A stretch of 64,000 bases of DNA from the NCBI GenBank assembly GCA_003427395.1, contig BFEA01000452.1, forward strand, positions 374,475 through 438,474. The letters run 5' to 3'. This stretch comes from Chara braunii. Taxonomy: Eukaryota > Streptophyta > Charophyceae > Charales > Characeae. Shown here one piece after another: positions 31,846-43,184 of this stretch; position 1 is the first letter of the stretch, and the number at the start of each line of letters is the position of its first letter. Made by a program: the position numbers and the translations under genes. The notes under the pieces were generated by a model. It worked only from the letters and a program-made list of their open reading frames with translations. It did no database searches and was not told the origin of the DNA.

Positions 31846-33990
31846 TCCGATTCTCACTTGGTTGTTCTACTACTCATGTGCATGTGTTCTCGCTAGTTCC
31901 GCTCTCACCTTGTCAAGTTCATGTATTTGGTAATGTCCTGATTCACATTTGGCTGTTCTACTACTCATGTACATGTATTCTCACTACTCACACCCTCACT
32001 TTGTCAAGTTCATGCCTTTGGTAATGCTCCGTTTCTCACTTGGTTGTCCTACTACTCATGTGCATGTGTTCTCGCTAGTTTCACTCTCACCTTGTCAAGT
32101 TCATGCATTTGGTAGTGTTCCGTTTCTCACTTGGCTATTCTATTACTCATGTACATGTATTCTTACTACTCACACCCTCACTTTGTCAAGTTCATGCCTT
32201 TGGTAATGCCCCGTTTCTCACTTGGCTGTTCTACTACTCATGTGCATGTGTTCTCGCTAGTTCCACTCTCACCTTGTCAAGTTCATGCATTTGCTAGTGT
32301 TCCGTTTCTCACTTGGCTGTTCTACTAGTCATGTACATGTATTCTCACTACTCACACCCTCACTTTGTCAAGTTCATGTCTTTGGTAATGCTCTGTTTCT
32401 CACTTGGCTGTTCTACTACTCATGTGCATGTGTTCTCTCTAGTTTCACTCTCACCTTGTGAAGTTCATGCACTTGGTAGCGTTACGTTTCTCACTTGGTT
32501 GTTCTACTACCAATGTGCATGTGTTCTCGCTAGTTTCACTCTCACTTTGTCAAGTTCGTGTATTTGGTAGTGTTTCAATTCACACTTGGTTGTTCTACTA
32601 CTCATATGCATGTGTTCTCGCTAGTTTCACTCTCACCTTGTCAAGTTCATGCATTTGGTAGTGTTCCGATTCATACTGGGCTGTTCTACTACTCATGTAC
32701 ATTTGTTCTCACTACTCACACCCTCACCTTGTCAAGTTCATGCATTTGGTAGTGTTCCGATTCAAACTTATTACTCATGTACATGTATTATCACTACTCA
32801 CACCCTCACTTTGTTAAGTTGATGCCTTTGGTAATGCTCCGTTTCTCACTTGGTTGTTCTACTACTCGTGTGCATGTGTTCTCGCTAGTTCCACTCTCAC
32901 CTTGTCAAGTTCATGCATTTGGTAGTGTTTCATTTCTCACTTGGTTGTTCTACTACTCATGTGCATGTGTTCTCGGTAGTTTCACTCTCACTTTGTGAAG
33001 TTTGTGTATTTGGTAGTGTTCCGATAAACACTTGGTTGTTCTACTACTCATGTGAATATGTTCTCGCTAGTTTCACTCTCACTTTGTCAAGTTCGTGTAT
33101 TTGGTAGTGTTCCGATTCACACTTGGCTGTTCTACTTCTCATGTACATGTGTTTTCACTACTCACACCCTTATTTTGTTAAATTCATACATTTGGTAGTG
33201 TTCCGATTCTCACTTGGCTGTTCTACTGCTCACACACAAGTGTTCTCACAACTCACACCCTCATTTTGTCAAGTTCATGCCTTTGGTAATGTTCCGTTTC
33301 ACACTAGGCTGTTCCATTACTCATGTGCATGTGTTCTCGCTAGTTCCACTCTCACTTTGTTAAGTGTAGGCATTTGGTAGTGTTCCGATTCACACTTGGT
33401 TGTTCTACTACTCATACACATGTGTCCTCACTACTCACACCCTCACTTTGTCGAGTTCATGCCTTTGGTAATGCTCCGTTTCTCACTTGGGTGTTCTACT
33501 ACTCATGTGCATGTGTTTTCGCTAGTTCCACCCTCATTTTGTCAAGCTCATGCCTTTGGTGATTGTCCATTTACACTTGGATGTTCGTACACTGATATGC
33601 ATGTGCATTCACTAGTCTCACTCTAATTTTGTCAAGTTCATGTCTTTGGTGATTATCCGATTCACACTTGGTCGTTTCACTACTCGCATGCATGTGTTCT
33701 CACTAGTTCCAGCCTCACTTTGTCAATATCATGCCTTTGGTAATGTTCCGATTCACTCTTGGTTGTTCCACTACTCATGTGCATGTGTTCTCGCTAGTTC
33801 CACCCTCACTTTGTCAAGATTCATGCATTTGGTGATGCTCCGATTCACACTTGGTTGTTCCCACACTCATATGTTTGTGTTCTCACTAGTTTCACCCTCA
33901 CTTTTTCAAGTTCATGCATTTGGTGATGTTTCAATTCACACTTGGCTGTTCTACTACTCATGTGCATGGGTTCCCATTAGTTACGCTCTC
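31845..33990. repeat. 91-bp satellite, variant 2 (about 23-24 units)
   Basis: The unit contains TCACTTGGCTGTTCTACTAC, TCATGTGCATGTGTTCTCGC, TAGTTCCACTCTCACCTTGT and CAAGTTCATGCATTTGGTAG, then TGTTCCG. Alternating sub-variants (CTCGCTAGTTCC and CTCACTACTCACACC) suggest an older two-unit higher-order pattern. Because 91 is not a multiple of three, the same protein-like string appears in all frames; these frames are not genes. Confidence 0.95.
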
Positions 33991-34014
33991 ACCTTGTCAA
34001 GTTTATGTATTCAG

Positions 34015-34185
34015 TGATTGGCTGCTACTGCTGTGGGAAGGGTGACCGACGCTTGGCTGCTACTATTGTGGGATGGGTGATCAACGCTTGGCTGCTACTA
34101 CTATGGGATGGGTGACGCGTGCTAATGTAGGATGGGTGACCGACACTTAACTGCTATTGATGTGGGTTGGGTGACCGGTGCTTGG
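34015..34185. repeat. 36-bp tandem repeat, about 5 units
   Basis: TTGGCTGCTACTGCTGTGGG, then GTGACCGACGC. The right arm equivalent is at 52,745-52,925. Confidence 0.85.
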
Positions 34186-34640
34186 CTGCTACTGCTGTAA
34201 GTCTTTTGCTGCAGTTCAGTCTTTCCTTCATGTAGTAATATGGCGGTTGCTTTCTAGCTGTTCTGTGACTCATGTATGTGTGTGTTGTAGGTCTTTTGCT
34301 GTTGTTCAGTCTTTCCTTCACTTAGTAATGTGGCAGTTGCTTCCTAGCTGTCCCGCGACTCACGTATGTGTGCGTTATAGGTCATTTGCTGCAGTTCAGT
34401 CTTTCCTTCACTTAGTAATATGACGGTTGTCTCCTAGCTGTTCCGTGACTCATGTATGTGTGTGTTGTGGGCCCCTTTGATGCTGTTCAGTCTTTCCTTT
34501 ACTTAGTGATGTAGCGGTTGCCTCCTAGCTGTTCCGTGAGTCATGTATGTTTGTGTTGTGGGCTCTTTTGCCGCTGTTCAGTTTTTTTTTCCACTTAGTG
34601 ATGTGGCGGTTGCTTCCTGACGGCTTCCCTAACTACACAC
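34185..34640. repeat. About 91-93-bp tandem repeat, five units
   Basis: The unit contains GTTCAGTCTTTCCTTCACTT, TAGTAATGTGGCGGTTGC, CCTAGCTGTTCCGTGACTCA and TGTATGTGTGTGTTG. The right arm equivalent is at 52,270-52,740. The unit length is again near 91, although the sequence is unlike the other satellites. Confidence 0.85.
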
Positions 34641-35932
34641 TTGTACATGCTCTAGTCTAAATTGTGCAGTTCAGTCTTCTCTCACTTAATGAAGAATCAG
34701 TTCAGATCTTGAACAGGGGACGGTAGGTCAAGTAAGGGCCAGGCTTGATTAGGATTAGGGATTTTTTTTTTTTTTTTTTTTTCCTCTCCCTCTCTCTCTT
34801 TCTTTCTCTCTCTCTCTCATACTTCGGCCTCCCCTCCCTCTGGCATATAACTAACCCTTCACCACTCACTTGTTACATTGTTAGGGAACCACGATGAAAA
34901 AGAATTTGTCCTCACTTGGAAGAGAAAGTGGGCAAGGGGAGGGTCGTTGGTCCCTTGTGCCGCCGAGAAGGAAAAGGAAAAGACATGTGAGCAATTGAGA
35001 GGAGTCAAGTCTGGAAAAAGAACTAAACCAAGTTGGTAATTAAACCGAGGTCAGTTGACTCAACCATTTCCCCGACTGCATGACTATGAGAAGAGGATGG
35101 GCTGATTGAGCAAAGGAAGGAGAATAAAGAAAACCCCAAAAAAAAGAAAGTTAGGCATGCGGGAAGGGCTATGTGTTGACCCCGATAGGGGATTGTATCG
35201 GTCTTTGCCTTTGTGTGAGATTGTGTAGGTGAGTAAGTCTTGGGATGCCTTGAGTGGGACCAGGCTAGGGAAGTCGGGCGACAAAGAAAAAAAGGGAAGA
35301 GGGGGCAAGGGGACTAAGGGGCCCTTAGTGTAAAACCGACCCATGAGAGAGACCTCTGTGCATGGGACTTGGAGTGTGAATGAAAGAAGGGAGTGAGGCT
35401 TTCGCTGGTCGGAATGTGAAGTAGTCTGTGCATGCGTGTGAAGGTCCGAAAGGACTAAGGGGCCTGCTCCAATAATGATTGATGAAATGTATGGGACACG
35501 AGGAGTGCGTAGAGGCGAGAGGGAATACGACATTGGCTCACACCGATGACGCCGTAGGATTGCTGTGCTTAGGGAAATGATGTTGGTCAAAGGATGACGC
35601 TTAGCCTGTGCACAAAAGAAGAAGAACTCTCAAAGAACCCCTAGACTGCCTGCGTATTGGAAGAAGTTTTTGCTTGAGAACACAACCAAGAACTAAAAAT
35701 CAGCGTTTGCGGAATGACCAGCAAGACTACCCCCCGACGTGAGGACTTAGTTACATCCCCAATGTCAAAGCTCTCTCGCTCGATGGCCCACCCCGATCCA
35801 TCTCAAAGCACTAGGTGGGGGTGACCCTGGGATGAACGACCCGCGCCTGAGCATGAGCGTGGGCGGGCCGAGCAAACTGGGACCTGCAGTGGGGTCGACC
35901 AAGGCTCGAAAGTCAACTGGGGCTTGACCCTA
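34641..35932. other. Inner part of left arm, no gene seen
   Basis: A T run and (TC)n stretch lies at 34,748-34,820. The remainder aligns in reverse to 50,827-51,900. A minus-strand frame of 168 codons (35,084-35,590) has a partner frame in the right arm (51,078-51,524, plus strand), but the two diverge by frameshifts and show no family features. Confidence 0.4.
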
Positions 35933-35999
35933 CACCGACCCCTTACCATACATCGCAAGGTCTTATTGACCGTAACCTTTTCCAACGGGCTGCTCCGAC

Positions 36000-38335
36000 A
36001 CGGGAAACCTATTGGGTGCACTGGTTGCGGACTCTTCATCCAATTGGTCTCAACCCTGTCCTGCCGCTTGCTCGCCTGCTTGCAAGAAGACGACAACGTC
36101 GCCCTCATCGGTGGACACAAACAGACCCTCGTCCGACAGACCATCAATAACCCAACCTATTGATTTGTATTCATGCCCCGACTTTCAAGTCCGGTCTGCA
36201 TTGCACAATCTTCTCTCACAGATTGCTGCTGGCAATTTGCAACAGATGAAATCTGTCATCCAGTGAGCAACATAAGTTTGGCGTGTCCGCTTGCTGCAGT
36301 GGTTAGGCAATAATATCTCCAATGCAAATATGACTGCGCATATCCGTCAGTTTGAATGCCTGATTCAGAAGCATCAATATGTCCCTCAGCGATACACAAC
36401 GAAGTCTCGAGATGCCTTCCTTGATCATATTAAAGTTGTGCACATGCACGAGGTGTCTCGGGTAACGGGGCTACGACATGCCCTGCATGCACCCCAAGGG
36501 CTCCACTTGCACCCTAACCCTGATGCCGCAGAACACCTGCGTATCTGTGATAAGTTGTTGTCACCAACTCGCGTTCAGTTCTCTAATTTCGTGGAAGTTG
36601 TGTTCAGCATCACACCTGGGATCTCCCCGCCTAACCCCTCAGACTATCAATGTCGGAAAGTGTTTCCTGACTGCTCACACTTAGTCGACGGCCATGTTGT
36701 TACAACCGACTTTGACATCATTCCTGATGATCGCCTCCGCGACTTGTTCCATGGAGGCTCGAAGTATCGTCTTAATGGACAAATCACTGATGTGCTTCAG
36801 GCTGTTAGAGTCGGTCTTACCGAGTATATTGCTAAATACTTGAGGTCGGTCTCCGAGCAGCTTCGGCCGGCCGCTCTAAACAAATTGCAGTAGTGACGCT
36901 CAACCGTTTTCAAACGTAGCCAAAACAACATCTCATCCCCCCACATTACCACACAACAACCGCACTCCCTTCACTTAGTGCACAGGGCTTTGAGACATCT
37001 TCAACAACACTTTGCTATTGTTCCTGTCGACAAGACCTCACATAACTTGGCAATCTGTTGTAAAAATTGGTACCTGTCTCATCTATCTCCTCATTTGGAC
37101 AACCCTATGTTGTGCCTCTTGAGTCTGTCGCAGATATTCTTGAACATCATGCGCTCTGGAATCATCGGTGGGGATATACACACAAAGACACACTGCCATA
37201 TTTCTACTATGCACTTAAAGCGCATAAATCGCCCCCTGGGCTTCGCAGTATTGTCGGCATCACAACGCGGAATAATCTCTCCCTGCTGCAGCAATCTCGC
37301 CATCTGTTCATGCAGTCCACCATCAACCTCCCCACAAACCATTGGCCAGTACCACCGTCGCTTCTGCCCGCCTCAACGTTGCACTACAAAGAGTCATTAA
37401 AACTCTCCGTGAGAAGGATAATCTGTTGTATCAGCAAAGTCGTGTAAGACGGAGATGGATCGTGCAAAGCGTTGAGGAGGTGATGCTTGATCTCAAACGT
37501 AATTCATCTTCTCTTCATGACCATGCTCCTCGTACTGTTGATTTCACAACTATGTATACCAATCTTCCTCATGACTGTATTTGTCATAATGTATCAAAAA
37601 CGGTTGAGGAAGCCTATACATATGCCTTACAACAACACACACAGGGGCGCACACATCCTCCTACCCTTAACATAATTGTTAAAGGGCCCCGTCAAGGGGA
37701 GTGGACGGTTGATACGAGACCGAACACCTTAGCCGTTTCCCAAATTCTTGAACATCATTATGTCATTGTCACAAAAACGTATCGTCATGCAGTGGACGGC
37801 ACCTTGCGACATCAACTGATTGGCATCCCGATGAGGACTAATTATGCTCCGGAGATAGCTAATTTGACGTTGTATTGGGATGAGGCGTGATTTGTTGATG
37901 ATATCCAGCAGCGTGATCTTCGCGCAGCTCAACGGTATGCGTTCACATACCGCTTGATCAATGATGTTCTCTCATGGGGACATCTGCCACCACTGTCAGA
38001 GCACTATGATCTCGAATGGAAGGAAACCGCAGCGCCTGATGACTCTTGCACATTCTTGGGTCCACACCTCCAAGTCCGCCCTAACGGTTCCCTGCGTATG
38101 ACTGTCTTTTTACGAAGCAGCTGAATGAGATTTCCCTGTTGTTCGTTATCCTAATGCTACGTTGAATGTCCCTGCACACCAGCCGACGGGAGTGTTTACA
38201 GACCAACTTACTAGGTTTGAGTATGTCTTCAACAACTGATATGATTTCAAAACTGCAGCAAGGATGCTCACACGTCACATGTTTTTCCAACAACGTTTGT
38301 GAAAGGATGGACTTCCTATATTCGTAAACGTCAAC
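36000..38335 (+). pseudogene. Penelope-like element reverse transcriptase (broken)
   Basis: The amino part (36,012-36,893) has SALHNLLSQIAAGNLQQMKS, IRQFECLIQKHQYVPQRY and FHGGSKYRLNG. Next come FAIVPVDKTSHNLAICCKNWY (37,014) and LPYFYYALKAHKSPPGLRSIVG (37,192, shifted frame). The motif A region is VDFTTMYTNLPHD (37,538), motif B GIPMRTNYAPEIANLTLY (37,822), motif C FTYRLINDVLS (37,943), and then CTFLGPHLQV (38,047) and NVPAHQPTGVFTDQLTRF (38,166). The YTNLPHD and GIPMxTNxAP patterns fit Penelope-like RTs, which are related to telomerase. Motif C reads ND instead of DD, and stops and frameshifts occur at 36,273, 36,893, 37,890 and elsewhere. No GIY-YIG domain follows in this copy. Confidence 0.7.
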
Positions 38336-38390
38336 ACAGGTACCCTGCATACGTCACCCGCCTCTCCAGCTGGTTCCGCAGCATGCTTCG

Positions 38391-39580
38391 ATGGTCTATT
38401 TACATCCCACTTTCTCGGGTATCCACACACTGCCTTCGGACTACGCTTGTCACAACCCCTTCTTCATTACCAGCGCCTGTCACACCCATCACAGCCTCTT
38501 CTTCATGACCTGCGTCTGTTGCACTTGCGTCCTCATCGGTCTTAGTAACCCCTTTCATGTTGTTTGTGACCCTGACTGCCCTTTTCTATTCGAAGCCTCG
38601 TCCTCATCGGCCTTGGTTGCTTCTACGATTGATTCTGCAGGAGCAACTCAACCCGCAACTATTGTCTCGCCCTTGGTCTCGTTGTGTTTCTCCATAGCAT
38701 CCATGGACACCACAGTTGTTGTGTCGCCCTTGGTCTTGGTGTGTTCCTCCATGGCATCCGCGGTCACTGCAGTTGTTGTGTCGCCCTTGGTCTCGGTGTG
38801 TTCCTCCATGGCATCTGTGACCCGCAATTGTTGTGTCGTCCTTGGTCTTGGTGTGTTCCTCAATGGCATCAGTGACCCGCAGTTGTTGTGTTGCCCTTGG
38901 TCTCGGTGTGTTCCTCTATGGCATATGTGGCCATGCCTGCACTACGATCTGCAGAGTCCCCTCTTCAGGTCTCACCTACAACTGCCCCCCCCCGTCTCTG
39001 CTTCAGCCACTTCACCACCCCTGACTTCATTCCCTCCGTCTTCACCGCCTTTATTTCCTCTGGATTTATCTCCGTCTGTTACCCACCTTCCAACTACTCT
39101 ACCACTCCTGTCTTTACCGCCCCTTCCTCCCCTCGTTTTGTCTCCATCCGTTACCCCTTTTCCAAACCCACAAACCACTTTGTCCACAAAGACTTCGTCA
39201 TCATGTTTTGCCCCTGCAGAAAGCCTACTTCGTCGTCCTAGATGTCAACTTCGGCCTACTTCCCAACCTCAGCTTACTCCCCTTTCCTTCATCTTTGTTC
39301 TTGGACGAAGAAGAACCTGTTCATTCCCCCCACCACGGCCTTCCCCAACATCCCGTTCCTATCTTTTGCTGCCCCAACCATCCTTACCACGCATGTGATG
39401 CTTTTCGATTGCAGACCTTTTTGCAACGCGGCAAACACAAAATAGGAGGGCTGATGGCGAGGGACCATCCGAGGATGAACTTGGCAAGGGGACTGTAGGA
39501 GATTCTGTATAAATCCGCATGACCGGCCTCCACTGAATATGTGTGGCCTCGTTGCTACTAACATCTGCCTGCAAGCCTAT
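38391..39580 (+). pseudogene. Low-complexity leader and catalytic-Cys segment of a Josephin-like protease
   Basis: A 335-codon frame (38,391-39,398) holds the minisatellite-encoded VVVSPLVSVCSSMAS repeats and then a Pro/Ser/Leu-rich stretch (PPLTSFPPSSPPLFPLDLSP). At 39,540, in another frame, comes NMCGLVATNICLQAYRGN, a plausible catalytic-cysteine helix (compare the CAxHxLNNLLQ type in Josephins). The reading then shifts near 39,590 to THSDFLAIASDLDALE. The leader may not be real protein; it is open because of its composition. Confidence 0.35.
38655..38935. repeat. 54-57-bp minisatellite, five units
   Basis: TTGTTGTGTCGCCCTTGGTC, then TCGGTGTGTTCCTCCATGGC, begins near 38,660, 38,720, 38,776, 38,830 and 38,885. 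Units 4 and 5 carry small changes (CGTCC, CTATGG). Confidence 0.9.
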
Positions 39581-39589
39581 CGTGGGAAC

Positions 39590-40107
39590 CATATACTCAC
39601 TCTGATTTCTTGGCCATTGCTTCCGATCTTGATGCTCTGGAAGTTGAGTTATATGGCGATAACCCGACTCTGCGTCCCCCACAGGATAGTAATTACACTC
39701 GACATGGGGGATTCAATGTCTCTGTTTTGGAGACTGCTTTGATAAGGCGCCGACTTTATATGCAGCGTGCCCCTTCGGGTGGCGACCCAGACCACTGTTC
39801 GCACGTTTGTGCCTATATTCTACATACTCCTGGCCACTACACCACTCTTGTTCGTGCCTCTGGTTCTTGGGAATTATGGAATGGCGGTGTTATGGTGCAA
39901 ACTATTACTGCCATCTGTGATCTCGTACGTAATTACCCTAACCTACAATTGTTCCAGGTCATTAACCCTATGGGTACCTCGTGTACTTCCTTGCCCGCCT
40001 CTACGCCTATCTCTGTGCCTACCTCCGTACCTGTCTCTGTGCCTGTTTCTGTTTCTGTCTCCTTCCAGATTACTGATCCTATGGGTAGCGGGCCTACCAT
40101 CCGCTGA
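39590..40107 (+). pseudogene. Josephin-like cysteine protease, core and His/Asn part
   Basis: From THSDFLAIASDLDALEVELY the frame reads NYTRHGGFNVSVLETALIRR, then CAYILHTPGHYTTLVRASGS, WELWNGG and ICDLVRNYPNLQLFQVI. In the Josephin fold a GxFSxxVLxxAL helix, a GHWFxxR histidine strand and a W-N strand occur in this order; here the His is at 39,835 and the Asn at 39,880. Josephins remove ubiquitin. The tail after QVI is a VPTSVPVSVPVSVSVS repeat. The catalytic Cys lies 300 bp upstream in another frame, so the gene is broken. The assignment rests on motif order only; other papain-like proteases are possible. It lies downstream of the Penelope-like RT on the same strand. Confidence 0.45.
39985..40062. 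repeat. CCT-GTG-CCT Val/Pro/Ser-coding short repeat, inverted copy at 43,640-43,745
   Basis: Six-base words such as GTGCCT, GTCTCT and GTTTCT alternate here; the reverse complement of 43,640-43,745 is the same kind of run (CACCTGTCTTTGTGCC, CGTTTCTGTGTCTGTC). The two lie 3.6 kb apart in opposite orientation. Confidence 0.6.
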
Positions 40108-40224
40108 CCATCCGTCTGCGATGGGAGGTGTGAGCATGCAGCTAGGGCTCATGCTGGGAGCGAGGAGTAAGGACAGCGGTCGTAGTGCCCAGACTGCTAT
40201 TCATACGAGACCCTTCTCCACGTA

Positions 40225-41292
40225 CGACGTGCATCTCTGTCGAGTGCATCGGTCCCCCATCGTGCGGGACCCTCCCGACCGCGTCACGCAAGAGTTGGTC
40301 TCATCATCATCGCGGTACACATGGAGCTTTCGCAAGCCGCTCCGTCCAAGTGCACCAGCCATACCTCTCGCGAGCCCCTACGACAAGATAGGGCCAACGC
40401 GAGGCACGACTTACCTCGACCTGGCGGGAGCTGTCACCTCCCTTCGGTGGGTGTATCCCCGCCGAGCTACCAGTCCACAGTACGAAAGCTAATCAGCTGC
40501 AATCGCAGAGGTGGACCAGCCGAGGGCGTTTCTCGTTCGTTGTAGCATAGGGGGTACGCGCGTCTCACGCCTCTATCAGACCCGCACGTGAACCGACGCA
40601 CCGGGGGGGTTGAGGTCCCAAGCGCGGCTAGCCGTCGGTCGACTAGGACGCATCCCACTTACCACGAGTTACACCACTTTACTCACACTTACAGAACGAC
40701 ACACGACAAACAACATAACAACACACCTAGTCCTTTTTGTATTCATCCCATAACCTTTCGATGCGGAAATCAGAAGGGCGACGCGCGCGAGACTTAGTAT
40801 AAGACCACGCGGACGCAGGGTCTTCCTATATCGACTAGCAATACATGAATACGCAAGCAGTCGCAAATGATGGTGTACTATGTAGTGCCCATAATCAAGC
40901 GGTCCCTCGTGGATTCGAGTACCGCTTATGACACTTAAGTGTCAAACTCGAAATATCGTGAAGGTCAAGCCCTTAATGATATTGCAAGACTGAAGGAACA
41001 ACCGTTCAGCCCCCGCAGCATATTCGGCCCTTAGGCCGAGTGTCCCGGTGGGCGGGGCAGGCAGGCTCTGCGCAGGGGGTGATCCCTTCCATGCAGAGTC
41101 TAAGACATGGCATGTCCTGGACAAGGACCTCAAATCCAGGTCCAGGACCTACGTCCGACAATTTTTTTTTAAGAAGCAAACAACCGTAAAGGGAGGTAGT
41201 TTCCCTTCATTTTCTAACCCCAACCCCAGTTAAACCCTTAAGCGTGGACTCCTTAGGCCACGCGAACACTCAAACTTAGGTATGTACATAGG

Positions 41293-41327
<35 letters not shown>

Positions 41328-41900
41328 ATATATATATATAGATATATAGGGGAGTAAATATGTGACGATCACTTCTCACAGTCACAGTGAGACTCCTCTC
41401 AGCCATATATATGTATGTGATCGCAGACAGTCAAATTCAAAGTCCGAACCACAAAACATATCTGCAATCACATCAAAGAGTCAACTGAAGTCCACACACT
41501 ACATGAGGTCCTAGAGGTTGCAATTCCGCCTGATTCAACTCGCAGGAGAGGGCCTTGTTACCTTGATTCGCCTGAGGGCCCCGCAAAAAATGATGGCAAA
41601 AAAAAAAAAAAAAACAGGAGTTTGGTCAAGACTGAAGTCGAACTGTCGAAGTCAACCCTCTGACGACGTCCTAGTTCACAGCAATGACCCCCCTTCACAA
41701 GCTTGACTACTCTTCTAAGTCTCCACGCCTCTCCTCAAAACAGTTGTCGCTATACTGCACCCTCAAGATCAGAAGAAAGTTCTCAATATGTCAGTCCTTG
41801 CAATAGCACAGCGATATGCAGCAGCTACTGAATAGTGCACCGAAGGAAGTGACAAGTCAGCTATACATGGTTCTGTTGCACATATACAACATTTGCAACC
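40225..41900 (-). mobile_element. Inverted copy of the long Ty3/gypsy LTR (solo, partial)
   Basis: On the minus strand this runs parallel to 6,380-10,609 but lacks the 2.7-kb hairpin-array segment. The end CTCGACA lies at about 40,225. No primer-binding site follows it, and no gag, so it is a solo or truncated LTR. It includes a TA/GATA-type microsatellite (41,290-41,350) at the place where the first copy has TACATATATGTATAC (9,540). The outer end is not resolved. Confidence 0.55.
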
Positions 41901-42142
41901 CTGTCTTTCAACCGCTGCTCATTCACACACGTTGAAGACACATTCCCTAGTCATCATACTCCGATATACACAGTGAATCCAACTTTTACGGTAACGACGA
42001 ACCGACGAGTCTCTGCAGCAGCAACCCCTCTCCCTGCTCTATTCGAGCTATAGTTGGGAATGCGGCCACTCAACAACTCGATCAAAGACACGACGCACAG
42101 AGCACCCATGCAAATTATCCCTTTCGAAAAATCAAAAATCTG

Positions 42143-42181
<39 letters not shown>

Positions 42182-42905
42182 TAAAATCGGTGCATCTTCT
42201 TTTCGGCCCACTCTCACTTAGCGCTTAGGGCCGTTTTCACTTGGCTGAGCAAATGGCCCTGGGTCACTCTGGTAGCCTAGTAGCCTAGTGTGTATATATA
42301 TATGGTCACAAAACTATTGACTAAGAGCGTAAGCACGTGAAGTAGAAAAAGAAATAAGATGAGCGAAGAAAAGAAAAATGAAAGGACAAACAGGCATACA
42401 GACAAACAAACTGGAATGACAAAAAACAGTGTCCTCTTATTCTTTGTTTCATTGTATTCTTATTTCTTTCAGTGTTTTACAAAAACTATTTACACTGAAC
42501 AAAGGATAAAAATAAAAAACAAAGACACATTGAAATCATTCAGTTTCTCGGTCTTCTTAACGCTTGCTCCACCGTGCCTCTAACGTACAAGGCTCGCCAC
42601 GTTAATGAAGTTGAGCGCGAGCTGCCCCCATCCCCGTATGCCATAACAACCCACTTGCACGCTATGGAAAAGAGGCAGAGTGAAGGAAAAGGTGTTAAAC
42701 ACAGGGAAAAGAGGAACAAAAAAAGGAAAACCGATAGGCATTGGGAGAAAAAATAAAAAAGGTGGCACAAACATCTTCTTTTTTTTCCTGCATTCTTCTT
42801 TCTTTCATAATTTTGCAGTTTTGGTGAAGAGTCTACCACGTTCGTTTTCAGCGCACCTGCACTTTCTTCTTCATTTTTCATTCTTATATTCACCCTTCGA
42901 GCTTT
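41901..42905. other. No gene seen; poly-A and A-rich sequence
   Basis: An A run lies at 42,142-42,179 and a (TA)n bit at 42,292-42,302. The rest is A-rich with short frames only. Confidence 0.3.
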
Positions 42906-43115
42906 TCCTTTGAGGGTGTTAGGGTGCAAGGTACAAACAAAGTAAAATGACACAAACTTATGTTCTTCTTTTACTGCATTCTTCACTGTTTTGCAGTTTT
43001 AGTGAAGGGTTTCCCGTTGTTAGGGTGCCGGGTACAAACAAAGTAAAATGACACAAACTTATGTTCTTCTTTTACTGCATTCTTCACTGTTTTGCAGTTT
43101 TAGTGAAGGGTTTCC
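42905..43115. repeat. Tandem duplication of about 100 bp
   Basis: GTACAAACAAAGTAAAATGA through TTTTAGTGAAGGGTTTCCC occurs at 42,930-43,013 and again at 43,032-43,111 with almost no change. A looser relative is at 42,780-42,835. The near-identity indicates a recent event. Confidence 0.85.
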
Positions 43116-43184
43116 CACCTTTGCACATTCTTGTACACTCTTTTGAGTGCACTTGCACATTTTTGTCAGGGTGCAAGGAACGTA

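Larger units (their letters stand above)
25765..35932 (+). repeat. Left arm of a giant inverted repeat (about 10.2 kb)
   Basis: The sequence is matched in reverse complement by 50,827-60,825. Paired landmarks: 25,790 with 60,795 (ATAACATCCCGACACTCGAG); 27,370 with 59,960; 28,400 with 58,900; 29,140 with 58,110; 29,690 with 57,570; 30,110 with 57,130; 31,850 with 55,250; 34,000 with 52,930; 35,590 with 51,170; 35,930 with 50,830. Coordinate sums drift only from about 87,330 to 86,760 after allowing for the 738-bp insertion at 26,346. By eye the arms are roughly 85% alike. The outer end reads GTGTTGGGACCGGTGAGTCC. No transposase is seen in the arm. Confidence 0.9.

Noticed and set aside
31845-34017. 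Many overlapping frames with the string FSLGCSTTHVHVFSLV and similar
   Set aside because: They arise because a 91-bp satellite cycles through all three frames; the same string appears in every phase and on both arms.
35084-35590. 168-codon frame with a related frame at 51,078-51,524, as a conserved gene
   Set aside because: The similarity is that of the inverted-repeat arms; the frames diverge by indels and no family is recognised.
38391-39398. 335-codon Pro/Ser-rich frame as an intact gene
   Set aside because: Made of a minisatellite and a CCT/CTC-rich stretch; kept only as a possible leader of the broken protease.
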